Assembly (NCBI GenBank): GCA_944470555.2
Contig: OX104134.1
Coordinates: 100,930,701 to 100,994,700 of the forward strand
Direction: 5' to 3'
Source: Heterobilharzia americana
Taxonomy: Eukaryota > Platyhelminthes > Trematoda > Strigeidida > Schistosomatidae
Length of the DNA stretch: 64,000 bases
Shown here: in pieces, positions 10,259-22,480 of the stretch
Numbering within the stretch: the stretch's first letter is position 1
How the letters are laid out: the number at the start of each line of letters is the position of its first letter
Program-made: the position numbers and the translations under genes
The notes under the pieces: model-generated
Database searches by the model: none
Told to the model about the DNA's origin: nothing
The model's input: the letters and a program-made list of their open reading frames with translations, nothing else

Positions 10259-13047
10259 CTCGCACGCCAATTACGAATAAAGTGGGCGGGTAAGAAGATA
10301 AGACTAAGAAACTGCTTAGTGTTCAATGGTTATTTATAAACTATTGCTTCGAAACGAGTGGTGACAAAATGGGGAGATTTCACTTACCTTACACGTCTAG
10401 AATTAGAGGACCGGAATTGTTTATCTCTGAGAATCAATGTATAAAAAACAAAGAGTTGACAACAGAAGGTGAGCATTTTAAATCTGTCGGCCCACCCTGT
10501 GAACTAATTTGAATATGAGGTATGTGTTTGAGGGTCTACGATCACAGACCTAAATAAACGCTATGGACAAAAGATTCCAAGCCTTGAGAAGTGAAAGTTA
10601 CGACTTATATACTTCCTAGCTTCGGAGTCCTCAGTTTTCAGTTATAAGGGTTGTAAACCGATTTGGCCTATGCTAATACTTACATCAGGCTCCTGTGCAA
10701 ACATCTGCCTTTTAAATTTATTTATTCAGATGGCTAATGCGAATTCCTCGGGTAGGGGTGTCTAGTCACAGACCACCTTACAGGAGGCGTAGGCTGGCGC
10801 TAGGTTGACTTGATTGTGTGTTGGTCTCGAGGATGATGGATCTTAGAGGAAGAGAAGAGATAAGATGTATCAACCTTTATTTCATTTTTAAGGATCCGGG
10901 ATGGCAACGACAGACCATTCCGTTCCCTACGGTAAGAGGGTGGAGAGAGACTTGGTCGTTGGACGATGCTTCAGATAGACCAGCCTCTCAACAAGCCCTT
11001 GAATGCGCTCCCGTGCCTTAGGATACTGTATGAAGCAAGGGCCGGCTGCGCGAATGTAACAGTCAGGATGAAATATCACAAAATTGAGCCATAATATCTA
11101 AAATGTCTTTATTAAGCATTCATATGCCCTGCGGTGAAACCAAATGGGCGGAACCACCTTTCAGCTGCTTCATTGCAGCGAGCAGAGGTTATGAAGTTAC
11201 AAACGTCAACTAACTGGTTTCTGGGACATCAGGTGTTGATGCTACATCTGCCGTAGGCTGATTTCAGCTGCTGTGACCACTATGCGCGAGTTAATTTCTG
11301 TAAGAACCAATTTCTAAGCACCACTGGACCACCCGGCTTGTTCATTTAAGTCTGTCTGTGATCCATATTTGTCTGCCTCTTTAGGGTTGAATCTCTATAT
11401 TTTGACCTCATCGGCAGACAACAACACTGAACACTAAATCACATCCGAAAGCTTTCAGGCTTAGGGGGAGAAAGGTGGGTAGCCATGATAGTTTCTTGAG
11501 GACTCCCACTCCTCATAGGTTGTCACCTGAGTAATATTTCATCCACTCTCACTTTTTGTACGTATTTCATGCAGGTTATTAAATCAGACCTGAGACTCAG
11601 GATCCAAGATCAGCTTGTAATTCCCAGCCACTACGAGACGTGAGCTCCATCCCCGATAATCTTCTCGAACATTTTGATCGATACAATAGCAGGTCTACGG
11701 TTCGATAATTCGGTACTCCTTGCAAATTATTACCTTGAAAACCGGGCCCATAATAGTGTATTTTCATGCTTATTGGAAGTTGTGTCTGACATACGGATAT
11801 GTTGGCAGGCGGCCTCCAAACGATATCTGCCAAAAAAGATGACAACCATGGATACTAGTATTCAGGATCAGGGGCTTCTACAGGTTTAAGGTTGCTTTAA
11901 AAGTGTTAATGTGTGATCATCAGTGACTGATGGAAACGAGTGCCAGAGGCCAGTTGCTTTTCCCTTTCCGATACATGAAAGCAAAGTCTAGTAGAGACGG
12001 TTTATGCTGCGTATCAAAACGAGTTGCACTGGTGATGTCTTGGACCAGAATGACCTCCAGAACTGGTCACACAAGGTCGTTATCAAATCAGTTGCTCGGG
12101 GCCAGAGTTATAGACTTGACATGGTTAGTATATTGCTTGCTGAGGTCACTTATTATCAGGTCTTTGTTACCATTGCCCCATCCACGTACACAGTTCAGTC
12201 CGAACTCATTTGCTGTGCAACATGAATTCAGGCGGATTAACCCGATTTTTGAGTACATCCCCGGCTGACTGGGCGTTCCTGCACGCTGATTCACACTTAT
12301 CTTTTCTTGTGCCCCTTTGTGAATTGACCTTCTATTTAGGCCATCAGATGTGTACAGCAGAAACCCTCCATTCCTAAGGCTTTGTAGTTTTTCGGCCGTG
12401 ATGTAGGAGCACCCAGAGAGAAGAGGATCGAATTTCACGCCTCCAGTTACCTATGGCTGTGGGTGTCCTACAGGCGAAATCGAAGAAGCGCCTTACAACT
12501 TGGAGACCAATCAGAATGCTGTCTTGTGACCACTGTAAGGTCATCTCCCGCCATCTTAGTAGGCCATGTCGGACGACTGGTTTCGTGATAACGAGTTTTC
12601 CGTTGATTTGTTAAAGTTGTAGGCGTTGTTGCTGTTCCTATGTAATGAATCTTACTCAATTATGCCCCGTTTATGATACAGCCTTCGTTGGTTGCCTGTT
12701 TCGTTAACTGTTTTTATTGTTTGCAACGCTTGGGGACGCAGGTCAGTTATAAAAAGAGTGCTTTTTGCATACTTGTTTGTTGAATTCCATTTCTTCATGT
12801 TGTGTTAATGGGTTAATGTAAATTTACCCGCGTTGTGTTGTTCCTATTATGTTAGAAGTTGGCTAACCGTTAAAAAGGCCGTGATGCTGCCTGTGGTGCC
12901 CCTCATCTCCGAATCGCTTCAACGTTTACAGCCTTTATCTGGTTGCTTAAGAAGTTTGTGCAAATGTTAACACGTTCCGTTGCTGTTTATTAACACTTCA
13001 GCTGAAAGTCCTCCAAGAATGCTTTACCTATTCGTTTTCATAGCTTC
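10259..13047. other. Intergenic stretch, no gene supported
   Basis: Holds the RPL8 leader exon and presumably its promoter near 10259-10400. Beyond that there are only short open frames without recognisable domains, for example 11930-12268 (+) and 12088-12438 (-). Terminal inverted repeats for the Mutator-like relic that starts at 13048 would be expected in this stretch, but I could not identify them. Confidence 0.4.
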
Positions 13048-15134
13048 ATGGATTCTCATCAAGCTTCCACGAGCAGTGCCAGCCTGGCTAGCGCAACGTG
13101 TGTTGATGTTTCTGAGGTGTTTGAGCAGATTATACTACCGAGACATTTTACTGTGTGGAGTCAAGTCGAAGAAGCGACTAATACTTTTCGGAACGCATGC
13201 TAAAAAGTCACTTAACTCGATGTTTAGATGACGAATACCCACTACGTTATGAGTGAATGCTGTCGATATAAGGGAGATGCTGAAGTGAAGTACCACTATG
13301 TTGTGTTGGCGTGTACTTTTGGTAACCGGGAAAAGTCTCAGGGCACCAAACAGCAAGTTAAGGGGTATATAAGAATTCGTCAAGAGTAGCGTTTTAGATC
13401 GAAGTACATTGGTTGTAAATCTGGAATTAGAATACGCCACGATTTGAATCACTTTATTTTTCCAAGTTTCAAGATGGTGCACAACCATCCATGTGATGTG
13501 AATTATTTTGCTAGAGACCCCTGGTCCAGACGATTATCCGTGGACGAGATGAAGGTTGTTCGACCCATGCTGACAGTTGTGTCTGAACCGGATCTTGTTG
13601 TTAAGTATATAAAAGACGCTATGTCGAAGGACATAACTTATGACTGTGTGAAGAATATCCGGAGGAAAATTACACCAAGTAACACGTTTCCTTAATAATT
13701 TATATTCTGCAGGTTATGAAACTCAGGCAGTAGTATTCGCTAAATTAAGAAGTGGTGGTCGGCTGATAACCTAGAGTGGTGGTGAGCATCACCAGGTTGA
13801 TCGAGTCTGCTTCAGCAGTACCGATCATGTAGCCACCTACCTCCAATTTCCTGAGGTTGCATGCTTCGATTCAACCTATAATACGAACAAGGGCAAGTAA
13901 GTCTATCGCGATAGCATTGACATAAAGTATAGCTATCAATTGTTTCAATTCGCTGTCACTGACAACTACGGTAACAGTCGCCCAATTATGTTTGGGTGGA
14001 CTAAACGAGAACAAAGGACAGGTGTAACACGGATGTTGGGCGCATAATGGGGGAAACTTTGTCCACACGAACATTTGTTATTGATTGCGCTAGGGCATTG
14101 AAGGCAGCTGTCGAGACTGTCTTCCCCAACGTTGATGTTACCCATTGTGCATTCCATGTTTGCAGAGCGATATGCAAAAGGGTAGGCACTTCATATAAGT
14201 GTTTATATGCACCTAACCTACTCAGACAGTATCCGTGCAGATTAGTTCGATAGGAATCAACCGGCAGGTTAGATGCAAACTGACGTCAAAAGCAGGTTTT
14301 ATGCATATAACCGCGTCATCAGCGCTATCAGTCTAGATATGGGGAGGTATTTAGGTCGCATGTGGATCAATCGTAAGCGACTTTGGTCCCTGGCATTCTA
14401 CAGTGATCACCTGACATCGGGTAATAATACTAATGATCGGGTTGAGAGCCTCCATAAGCAGATAAAAGGAGGCTAAGAAAATGTGACAAGCTCCATATAG
14501 CGATGTGGAAGGCGTATCAGTGGGATGCTAGTAGAAGCGAAAGGGAGGAGTTGGAAATGAAATAGCTGGGTTCTGGAAATCAGGGGTCTGCTGAACCTAA
14601 AAGGCTCCAACCGTCTTCGACAAAATGAGTCCATACGCAGCAAGAAGGGTTGTAAAGGGCTTTAAACGACCGGCAGCAGTTTACATTGAAAACAAGTTGT
14701 CCAATGGGGTTTTCTTTGTAGACGGTTATAAGAATCTGGAAGTTGGTGCACATCAGAGGATGTATTCCTGTAATTTTTATAAGACCTCCCTGCTCCTCCG
14801 TCGGCACCTGCTGATAGCTCACTTGAAATTCCGAGAATTAACTGGTAGGTTGGCATATAGTGCTTTACTGAATGTAGTTACTGGCGTGTTGCGAAATTGT
14901 CAGCGATGGATTCGAGGTGAGCCACGCACTACCATTCCTGATGTAGAGGTCGAGAGCGTCTCATCAGAGGTTGCTGACTATCGCCCTATGAAGCGCAGAC
15001 TTAACAGGCGAATGTCTCAATTCAGGAGTGAATATGGTTACTTACAGGCCACAAATCTAATGAAGCGCTGCACCAGTCTAGCAGGTGGGGCCGTGAACGC
15101 AGCCGACGGACAACAGCTCAACGGTGAACCGTAG
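13048..15134 (+). pseudogene. Mutator-like (MULE) transposase relic, Curupira type
   Basis: A decayed cut-and-paste DNA transposase. Pieces in order: an N-terminus starting MDSHQAST at 13048; a FLYWCH/FAR1-like zinc-binding region with YHYVVLACTFG at 13291 and the diagnostic HNHP near 13479; and a DDE core. The core has Asp at 13868 (FDSTYNTN), Asp at 14083 (VIDCARALKAAVETVFPNV, then CAFHV) and Glu at 14444 (NDRVESLHKQIK). A degenerate SWIM-like region follows at about 14760-14830 (YSCNFYKTS...RRHLL), with the end at 15134. Stops at 13201, 13213, 13225 and 13387 and at least three frame changes show it is inactive. Mutator-like elements called Curupira are known in schistosomes; which one this is cannot be decided here. 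Confidence 0.85.
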
Positions 15135-18100
15135 GCTATTCGCCTATTCCAATCCTTAAAACCTGCCTACTTTTAAATCGTGACGTTTACGCCATCCGCC
15201 GTTATAAGTATGGACGAGAACCCGTACAGACAGGTAGGTCCAATTCATTTCCACTTTACACTTGGATAGAAAACTGAATTGTACACGTGAACTTCACTGT
15301 ACAAACACTGGATGATAAAAAGGAAAGTGATGCAAGGCTGTTTTCATTTTTGAAATTGGATCTCATGAATACTTTTCATGCCCCATCTAACATGCTCACT
15401 TGTTATCTTCTCCTACAGGTAAACGACGTTTAACCTGCATAGTGGATTGCCGTTTATGTGTCCGTTAGGGCGGAAATTTTTTATCAGGTAAATTAGCACA
15501 CTCTTTTACCCCACAATACAAGCTGCATTTCTTAATATGGGCTTTTGGAGGAGACTTGGGTTACTAAGGGCACATGTACATTGTTTCCGAAAACCATGGT
15601 AATGGTGCGTAGGCAAGTTGTCATCCATGCTTGAAAAATTGGAAAACTTCTGATCACTCCATAGCTTCAGATTGTTGAATTATTATCAGCTATCCCGTAA
15701 TCCTTAAGGAAGAAGTCTACGAGTTCACACGTTTTGGAAATTTTCGGTTACATCCAGACCGTCATAACAAGTAATTCGTTCACACTCGTCTGCGCAGGCG
15801 CGCACTTAACGAAGGAGTCTAGCAGTACCTACTTCCCATAGTTCCGGCGTTGTTCATAATTATTAACGGACGAAAACGCATTTTACTTCATGTAAAAATA
15901 TGTGTTTAGGCACAAAGTGTTCAACACATTTAGAGTGTCGTCCGAGTAAGCGTTCATCAGTCACTCCTCCGACATTCTCCTTTCTCTATCTTGTTGTAGT
16001 AGGGCGGTCATCCTGCAATGTAGAACGAGGGAGACATTTACAATTTCTGCGGTACATTCTTACATGTAGTCAATGGGGAAAATAGTAAGCAAGGATAGCG
16101 TATGCACGAAGTTCTTCAGGAAAAGTTTGATTAACCAACTATCTCTCCGTATTTCGAAAACATATACCTGACATCTCAGGTGTAACCAGTGCACCTTACC
16201 ACGCAGATCCAGTGTATCAGTTAGCATTTCGAAAAATACATGGCGACAGGGAAGTAAACTGCTTCGCCCCCATAAATTATACAACTAGTCATGTCACCTA
16301 GAATACACAAAGGGGAGCGTTATACAACTTCAGGTGCTGATTTACGTCTTCATTGTTATCCTGTATGATTACAGAGGATAACAGCTAGAAATAGTAGGGG
16401 AATAAGAAGAGAACTCTGAGGCACGCCACTAAGCATCGGGAAACAGTTAGATACAGAGGAGCCAACTCTAAGTGACTGCTACCTAGTGTAAGGATAACCT
16501 CTACGCCAACTTAGTAACTTTCGGTGTACACCCATAAGCTCATGTCCCTTATACATAATATCCCGATTCAACCTGTCAAAAACCCTTAAAAACTCAAGTA
16601 GACAAATCTGAATAGGCTTTCTCTACTCAATAGAAGTTGTTTCCGAATCCCTAGGCTAGAAAGTTTGCTACCTCGGAGTAGGTGTGGAGGTTCTGCAGTC
16701 CTGTAATACTAAGTGAGCTTATGGTCTTCCATTCAATCAGTAAACAAAGGAAAACAACCAGCGTCGTATAAGGTTATGGGTGCATACATGACCAAAGGAG
16801 AGCAAAACTTATCGGTTCTTTATGTATTTACTGGACAAGCAAATTTTAGTCCTCTTCGGTTTTCAGGCACGCCCAACATTACACGACATAAACGCTTCTC
16901 CTGAACCCAGTGTAGGAATTCAAAACGTTCACAGTTTCCTGTTCCTTCCGTGTGGACATTCAGGAAGTATAACCGTAGCCATCGTCTTTAAAAACTACAA
17001 GCGATAGTTTCCGTGTGATTATAGCCACAAATCACATATACCTCTTTCCAGATTCCTTGTCATGATGCGGTTCTACGGACTCATAATCATCACAAACTCT
17101 CTGCATCATCTTGAAAATACTTCGAAAGCTAACTTACTCTGATACTCCAGCTACTTCCGCTATCTTCATTCTAAATGCTCAATGTCCCGATGATCTCTTA
17201 GCTACTCCTTGCTATTAGGTAAACGAGAGGCTAACTGAAGATCCACTGCATCCCTTTGCAACGCTTTACTGAGTAGCATACACACAACTCCATCAGGGAG
17301 CACAAATGCTCTGACGCTTGCGAAATCTCATCCCCCATTTGGCTGTGAACACATACAGTGGATTATTATAGACTGCCCACCATAAGTGTGCATGATCAGC
17401 AATAACATAAAAAGGCAAATGTGGGATATATATGTATACATTAGTACACTTAACACAGGTGATAACCTAACATCTTCCGTTAACCTTTCAGATACATTTC
17501 CACTTCATGCAAAGCAAGTTATACTTTAACAACGAAAAATTTTACAGAATGGGTTTTGTTCATTCTAAATCCACATTATGAACGGTGAACTTACCTAAAC
17601 AGAGTGACCACACCATAAAACCTATAACAAGTCAGCTTACAGGCAGTAGGCTAATACTGACACGCCAAATGTAACGCAGTTAGACAGCTCGGCATGCTGC
17701 ATGGCAAATCTAGCCATTAAGTGAAGAAAACCAACACAGATGAAGACGCTGAGTGAAATTACTCCGAAATATTCTCATTCCATAGAAAAATTTGGACGAA
17801 ACATTGGCCAGCAGTATCAGCTACGCAACACTAAGTTTATGTGACAACATGCTGTTTACCGGTACCCACTAGCCATACTTACGCCAGAGCAGTTGTAGCG
17901 GGCGCTGCTGATAAGAATGGATATAAGTAGTATATGCTGGGAGAGTGGCAAAAATCATGGGGAATTACAAGCAGTGGGTAAGGTTTTCCCCCGGAGAAAC
18001 GCAAGAGACAATGAAGGCGTATGAAGAGGAAAGCAAGAAAGAAGCAGAAGAGGAAATGAAGCATATTTTGCGAATGATAGCTTTAATGCACGGTATACCA

Positions 18101-21100
18101 TATTTAACGACTACCGTCCCACGCGTTGACAAGAAACATTCCTTCTTGCATATGTGTCCTTTGCTCCTTAAGCAACTTTTTCAGGTCTTGCTTAGCCGAC
18201 CGGATCCCCTGGCTCTGATGTCTTAACGTGGAGTTTGCAAGCATTGATACGTAGTAATGTTGGCATTTCTGGCACATCACCCCGCCCATCCACATGAGCC
18301 TTGGAAGACATCGTTTCGAAAACCTTGCTATCCCAAGGTCTGAGCTCTTTTCACCTTACTCTTTCTGAGGATAAGCTTCAGCAAGGGCCACTCATACACT
18401 CGTTGTGTCCCCAACAGACCAATCTCGAAAAATACTAACATTTAGGTTACGCGGCGAAAATGCGTTGCCCAAAATAATATCCATCTCTTTTTCACTCACG
18501 AAGACCGTTTTAAGGATTCGCTTTCGGTTGGGTCCGTCTTCCTCTTGTTCACTCAGTGTGACAGCGTTGATGATACTCACCTAAAGACGTATTTTTAGCA
18601 AGATGCGCCGAATGGCACGCTCAACTAAATGCAGGGGTCGGCCATAGGGCTTACAAAGGCCTACATCTTTCCTTTCTTCGACGCTCTAGAGACTAACACC
18701 GGATTTTGAGAGGTTTCTAAGTTTCTTGTTAACAGCCTTTGCAACACTTCCAAGTGGTTGTGTTATCGTATCTAGGTTTAACTCTTAAGATCATAAAGGA
18801 GAATGACCTAAGTAAGTGGAGCGAGTTCTGAACGCTTTTTACCTCTGGAAAGTGGAGGGCGGAAGACTGCGGTCTCGAAGTTCCGGCGAGGTCACATGGA
18901 ACTACTGAAGATTTGTCGAAAGCACCTTCTATGAAACTGCCAAAAGACCCGTCGCAAAGTCATGAGCGCCAGAGTGGTATCTATAGCCTCTTGGGTTTTG
19001 GGGCAGCAGTGGAATGAAACCCTGGGGTTCTTTTCTACGAAAGGTTTCCTCAGCTCCATGTAGTTGCGTTCAAATCCACGACGTGTATAGTGCCACAGAT
19101 AAGCTGGGTTACATTCTCCTTGATGGAGCGTTGGTCTACTGTAGTCCATCTAATTTTGAATTTGGATCCAACCGTCTTGCAAAGTGAGCCTGTCATCTTC
19201 ATCTTTGATTTCGGCGCATAGCTCCACATCATCAGCGGAGGAAACGGCTCAGAAGACATCCGAAGGGGATGAACAACTTATTGGTATCAAGGGCAGGGGG
19301 TGCCCAATAACTGAGTCCTGGGGAAGTTAGTGGAGCATCTTCGTGGTAGAATTCACCTAGAACTTAAGAGGTGGTCACATATTTCAGGATAACCGGCCTA
19401 TCAGCTGATAAATTGACTCTTAACAGCCTCAACTTGTCGACGAAATACCGAGGATTGGTGCTTTTCGGGCATGCCGCAGACTTTCGGCACCGCCAACCAA
19501 TGATGTCGACCCAACTGTCTACTGCCGTTGGCAGATCGCTGATTCATGAATATCTGTTACGACACCTGTTGTTTGCACATCAGGTATCGGCATAAACCGT
19601 AAAAAACCAGTTGTTCCATCGCTTTCGAGGGCATGGATAGAAGAGTCACATACCTAGAGTTCGTTGGACTGCTTCGTTGACAGATACTTAAGATCAGTAT
19701 GAAAAGAACCAAGTCCCAAATTTATGGTACTATGTCCTGGCCAATGGAATACCCTTATGATTTTATGGGGAGTCCACCGAAGGGTAAGGCCCCTTCGTGT
19801 AGGACAGCAGCATGCACTTTACCCGAGTCCTGATATGCATTGTTTCATGGGGTCGTGTGCTTCCTAAGTCCAAGGTGGAAACTCAGATTGATAGTTGGTG
19901 GTTCTGCTGCTTATGTGGGATCGCCTACCTACTCGCACATATGTAGCCAACGACTAGAAGATTGGCAACTATTTATCAACCTGAAGCTCTGCCACCCCAG
20001 CATTACCATTAGTCAGATCTTTGAAGTATGTCAACTGGGGGACTCCTTCCTTGGCTAAAAGGAATCTTAAAGGTGTATGTGCACGTTACTTTAAGTTCTT
20101 TATGATACTGCCAACAACGTCACTCTTGCCGAATGAAGGAGGATCTAACGCTGTCCATCAAGACTTCTTCGCTGGTGAGAGGGCTATGCAGGTAAGGAGG
20201 GGGTCGGCTACCTAGCAGTCGAGCTGCTGATTTAACGTCTGTGACTGCCTTGCGTTCTTCGACGACATTGAAGAATGGGGCCCAGGTACAGTCAGAACTT
20301 TCACCGCCGTTTCTGTCTATGAGGCGGACTTGAGGAAAATCGAAACTCCCTAAAACTGAAATATGCATGAGGTTTGTTCTAATGGAAGCGTCGGCGGCAT
20401 CCACCACAATAGTCATGATGACAGTCTGGAATCGACTATCCACGGATTACTCCCGTTAAGGGCCCTCCGGCTTTAGATTTTTTCAGCAGTGAGAAGAACA
20501 CTGAACACAATACTTACCTTATGGGGCTAAATAATCCGACCAAGTAAGCTCAACATATTTGTGTTGACCGAATTAACACTGTATGCTTTGAGTGCAGCTA
20601 TTGGTGTCTCACTAGCATCCAGTACTTTGGGTGGAAGGCCAAAAGTACGAAGTCGGAACTGAAATAAACGCAGTCCACTGGTGGACGGGCCCCGTCACAG
20701 CCCTGCGTTGAATGAAAAGCAGTTCGTTGGAAAAATAACCGGTCCCATGCTGTTTTGAAACCCTTCATTCTACTACATCCATGAACGCGTGCGGACTGGA
20801 GGTGGCAGCCGATGTCTGCCTGTCAGGGTGTCTTCCAGCCCAGCTGCCGCCATGAAGGCTGACTTGGCCAGTGTTTGTCCGTGGGTTGCCATTCCTTCAA
20901 GCCACTCATGACAGTTTTCGCGTGACCATAACTTCAAGGTCCATACATATTTTTAGAAGTTTCATTCAGTGACTGTTATTGAAATACCCTGCCGAATTCA
21001 CGTTTTTCGAAACTCCTCAGACCATCAGGCTCCGAAAACGTCGCTTCCGATCACCTCCTGTTTACTTTCAATGGGGTTGTAAGCCAATAATTCAGCGTAT

Positions 21101-22469
21101 TCGCAGAATTCTAGGCTCCCCTCTTAGCGTCAAGCGGGTGAGGTGCCAGCGGCACATCTTCAGCGACATTGCATTTGAGAGCATTCATGGCCAATGTCTT
21201 GGTTCCTCGTGTGGGAAAAATCCATCAGACGGGACAGCCCAACGGCCGTAATCAGTTTGACCGGTTTGAGCTCAGATTCATGACACGTTGTCCCACAGCA
21301 CCCGGTCATTCCGACCCCGAAAGCTACTTGGCAGCTGAGGACAGTCACGCGATTTACCCATTATGGCTCGTCAAGGACAGTGATATGGTTCTGTCTTCTG
21401 GCCGTGCGTCACTAGATAGTGGGGGTCTCCGGACCTCTTTTCTATGGTGTTCCTTGAACAACGGATGCAGGTCACTTCCTTGGTGGGCTTAGATATTGCT
21501 CCTGGTCCCCTCTTGTCTGCCCAGAAATTAAGCCTCGCCCCAAACCCCTAGTTTGCCGGGCTCGGGTGAGATTTGAGCAGGAATTGGGTTTTTTCGGTGC
21601 GACGTATGCCCCAGGTCTAACTGGGGGTACCCCAGGCATCAAACTGCATGCTAGCTCGTGTGTCAAGCGGACAACCCCGTAAGGTACACGTCGTTCTGCC
21701 AACCATTAGCAGTAGAAAGAAAACTGCATGAAGGAAAATTTTTTGAGACCAATCGAATAAGAAGCGTGACGCTGGAAGTCGAGAGAACAGGGACAACACT
21801 GAAAGGAAGCCTGTTGAAGATACCGAAGGAGCGCTTGAGCCCCAGCCGTTGTGCTTCGAAAAGGTCTACGTGGAAATAGATACCAGTGAGCCAAATTTAG
21901 CCTAATCATGTGCGGTAAAATTACACTTGGTTTCGAGAAACGCTAATATCGGTTCGCCGTCAGGGCCGGAGTTTTGTGAGTGGCTCTACCATGGGTTGGC
22001 GAAAAGATTTACCTGGGAATATTTAATCACCTCCTAAGTAAGTAGCCGGTGTTCGGGTTTTCGAAGTCGGGAAAATCTCAAGCCTGAGAGGATACGATCC
22101 AATCTCGCTCTTAAGCTTTACTGCCATCCCTTCTGGCATTTATAGACGAGAGTAAAGGAGATGAGAATGACATATTGTAGCTGTACTCTACCTTTCGAAT
22201 CTTAAAAATCAAACCCGGGGCATTCTTGGGTCAATGGTACCATGGAATAAACACGTCGAACTTCTAAACCTTATTTGCCCCAAATACAACCAGCCAACTC
22301 TGCGACCCTTCGTGAATCTTACTTTTGGGGTATTTCCAGTGAATTTCAGCCGCCGATCTGAAAAACCGCGGAATGTTTCCAGGCCAGTGGCGAAAGTTCA
22401 AGATGTTTGTCCCACAGACGCACTTTAAAAACGGCCGAAGCAGACAGAAAAGGTTGATTATTATACCTC
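15135..22469. other. Long stretch without a supported gene
   Basis: Only short, unrecognised open frames are seen. The longest with some amino-acid character are 18892-19260 (-), 20120-20443 (-) and 20979-21492 (+). None shows a family motif I can name, and none has neighbouring splice-consistent exons. The part near 21480-21700 is unusually rich in G and C. I see no RNA gene. Confidence 0.4.
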
Positions 22470-22480
22470 ACAGACAAAAA
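22470..22480. repeat. Target-site duplication, left copy, of RTE-A copy 2
   Basis: The 11 bases ACAGACAAAAA precede the element's first bases (GAACCTCG) and recur exactly at 25771-25781 after the (AAT)n tail. The word differs from that of copy 1, so the two copies are separate insertion events. Confidence 0.9.

Noticed and set aside
18892..19260. Minus-strand frames with protein-like wording (LHQGECNPAYLWHYTRR)
   Set aside because: No named domain, one stop between the two frames and no splice-consistent neighbours; not enough to call a gene.
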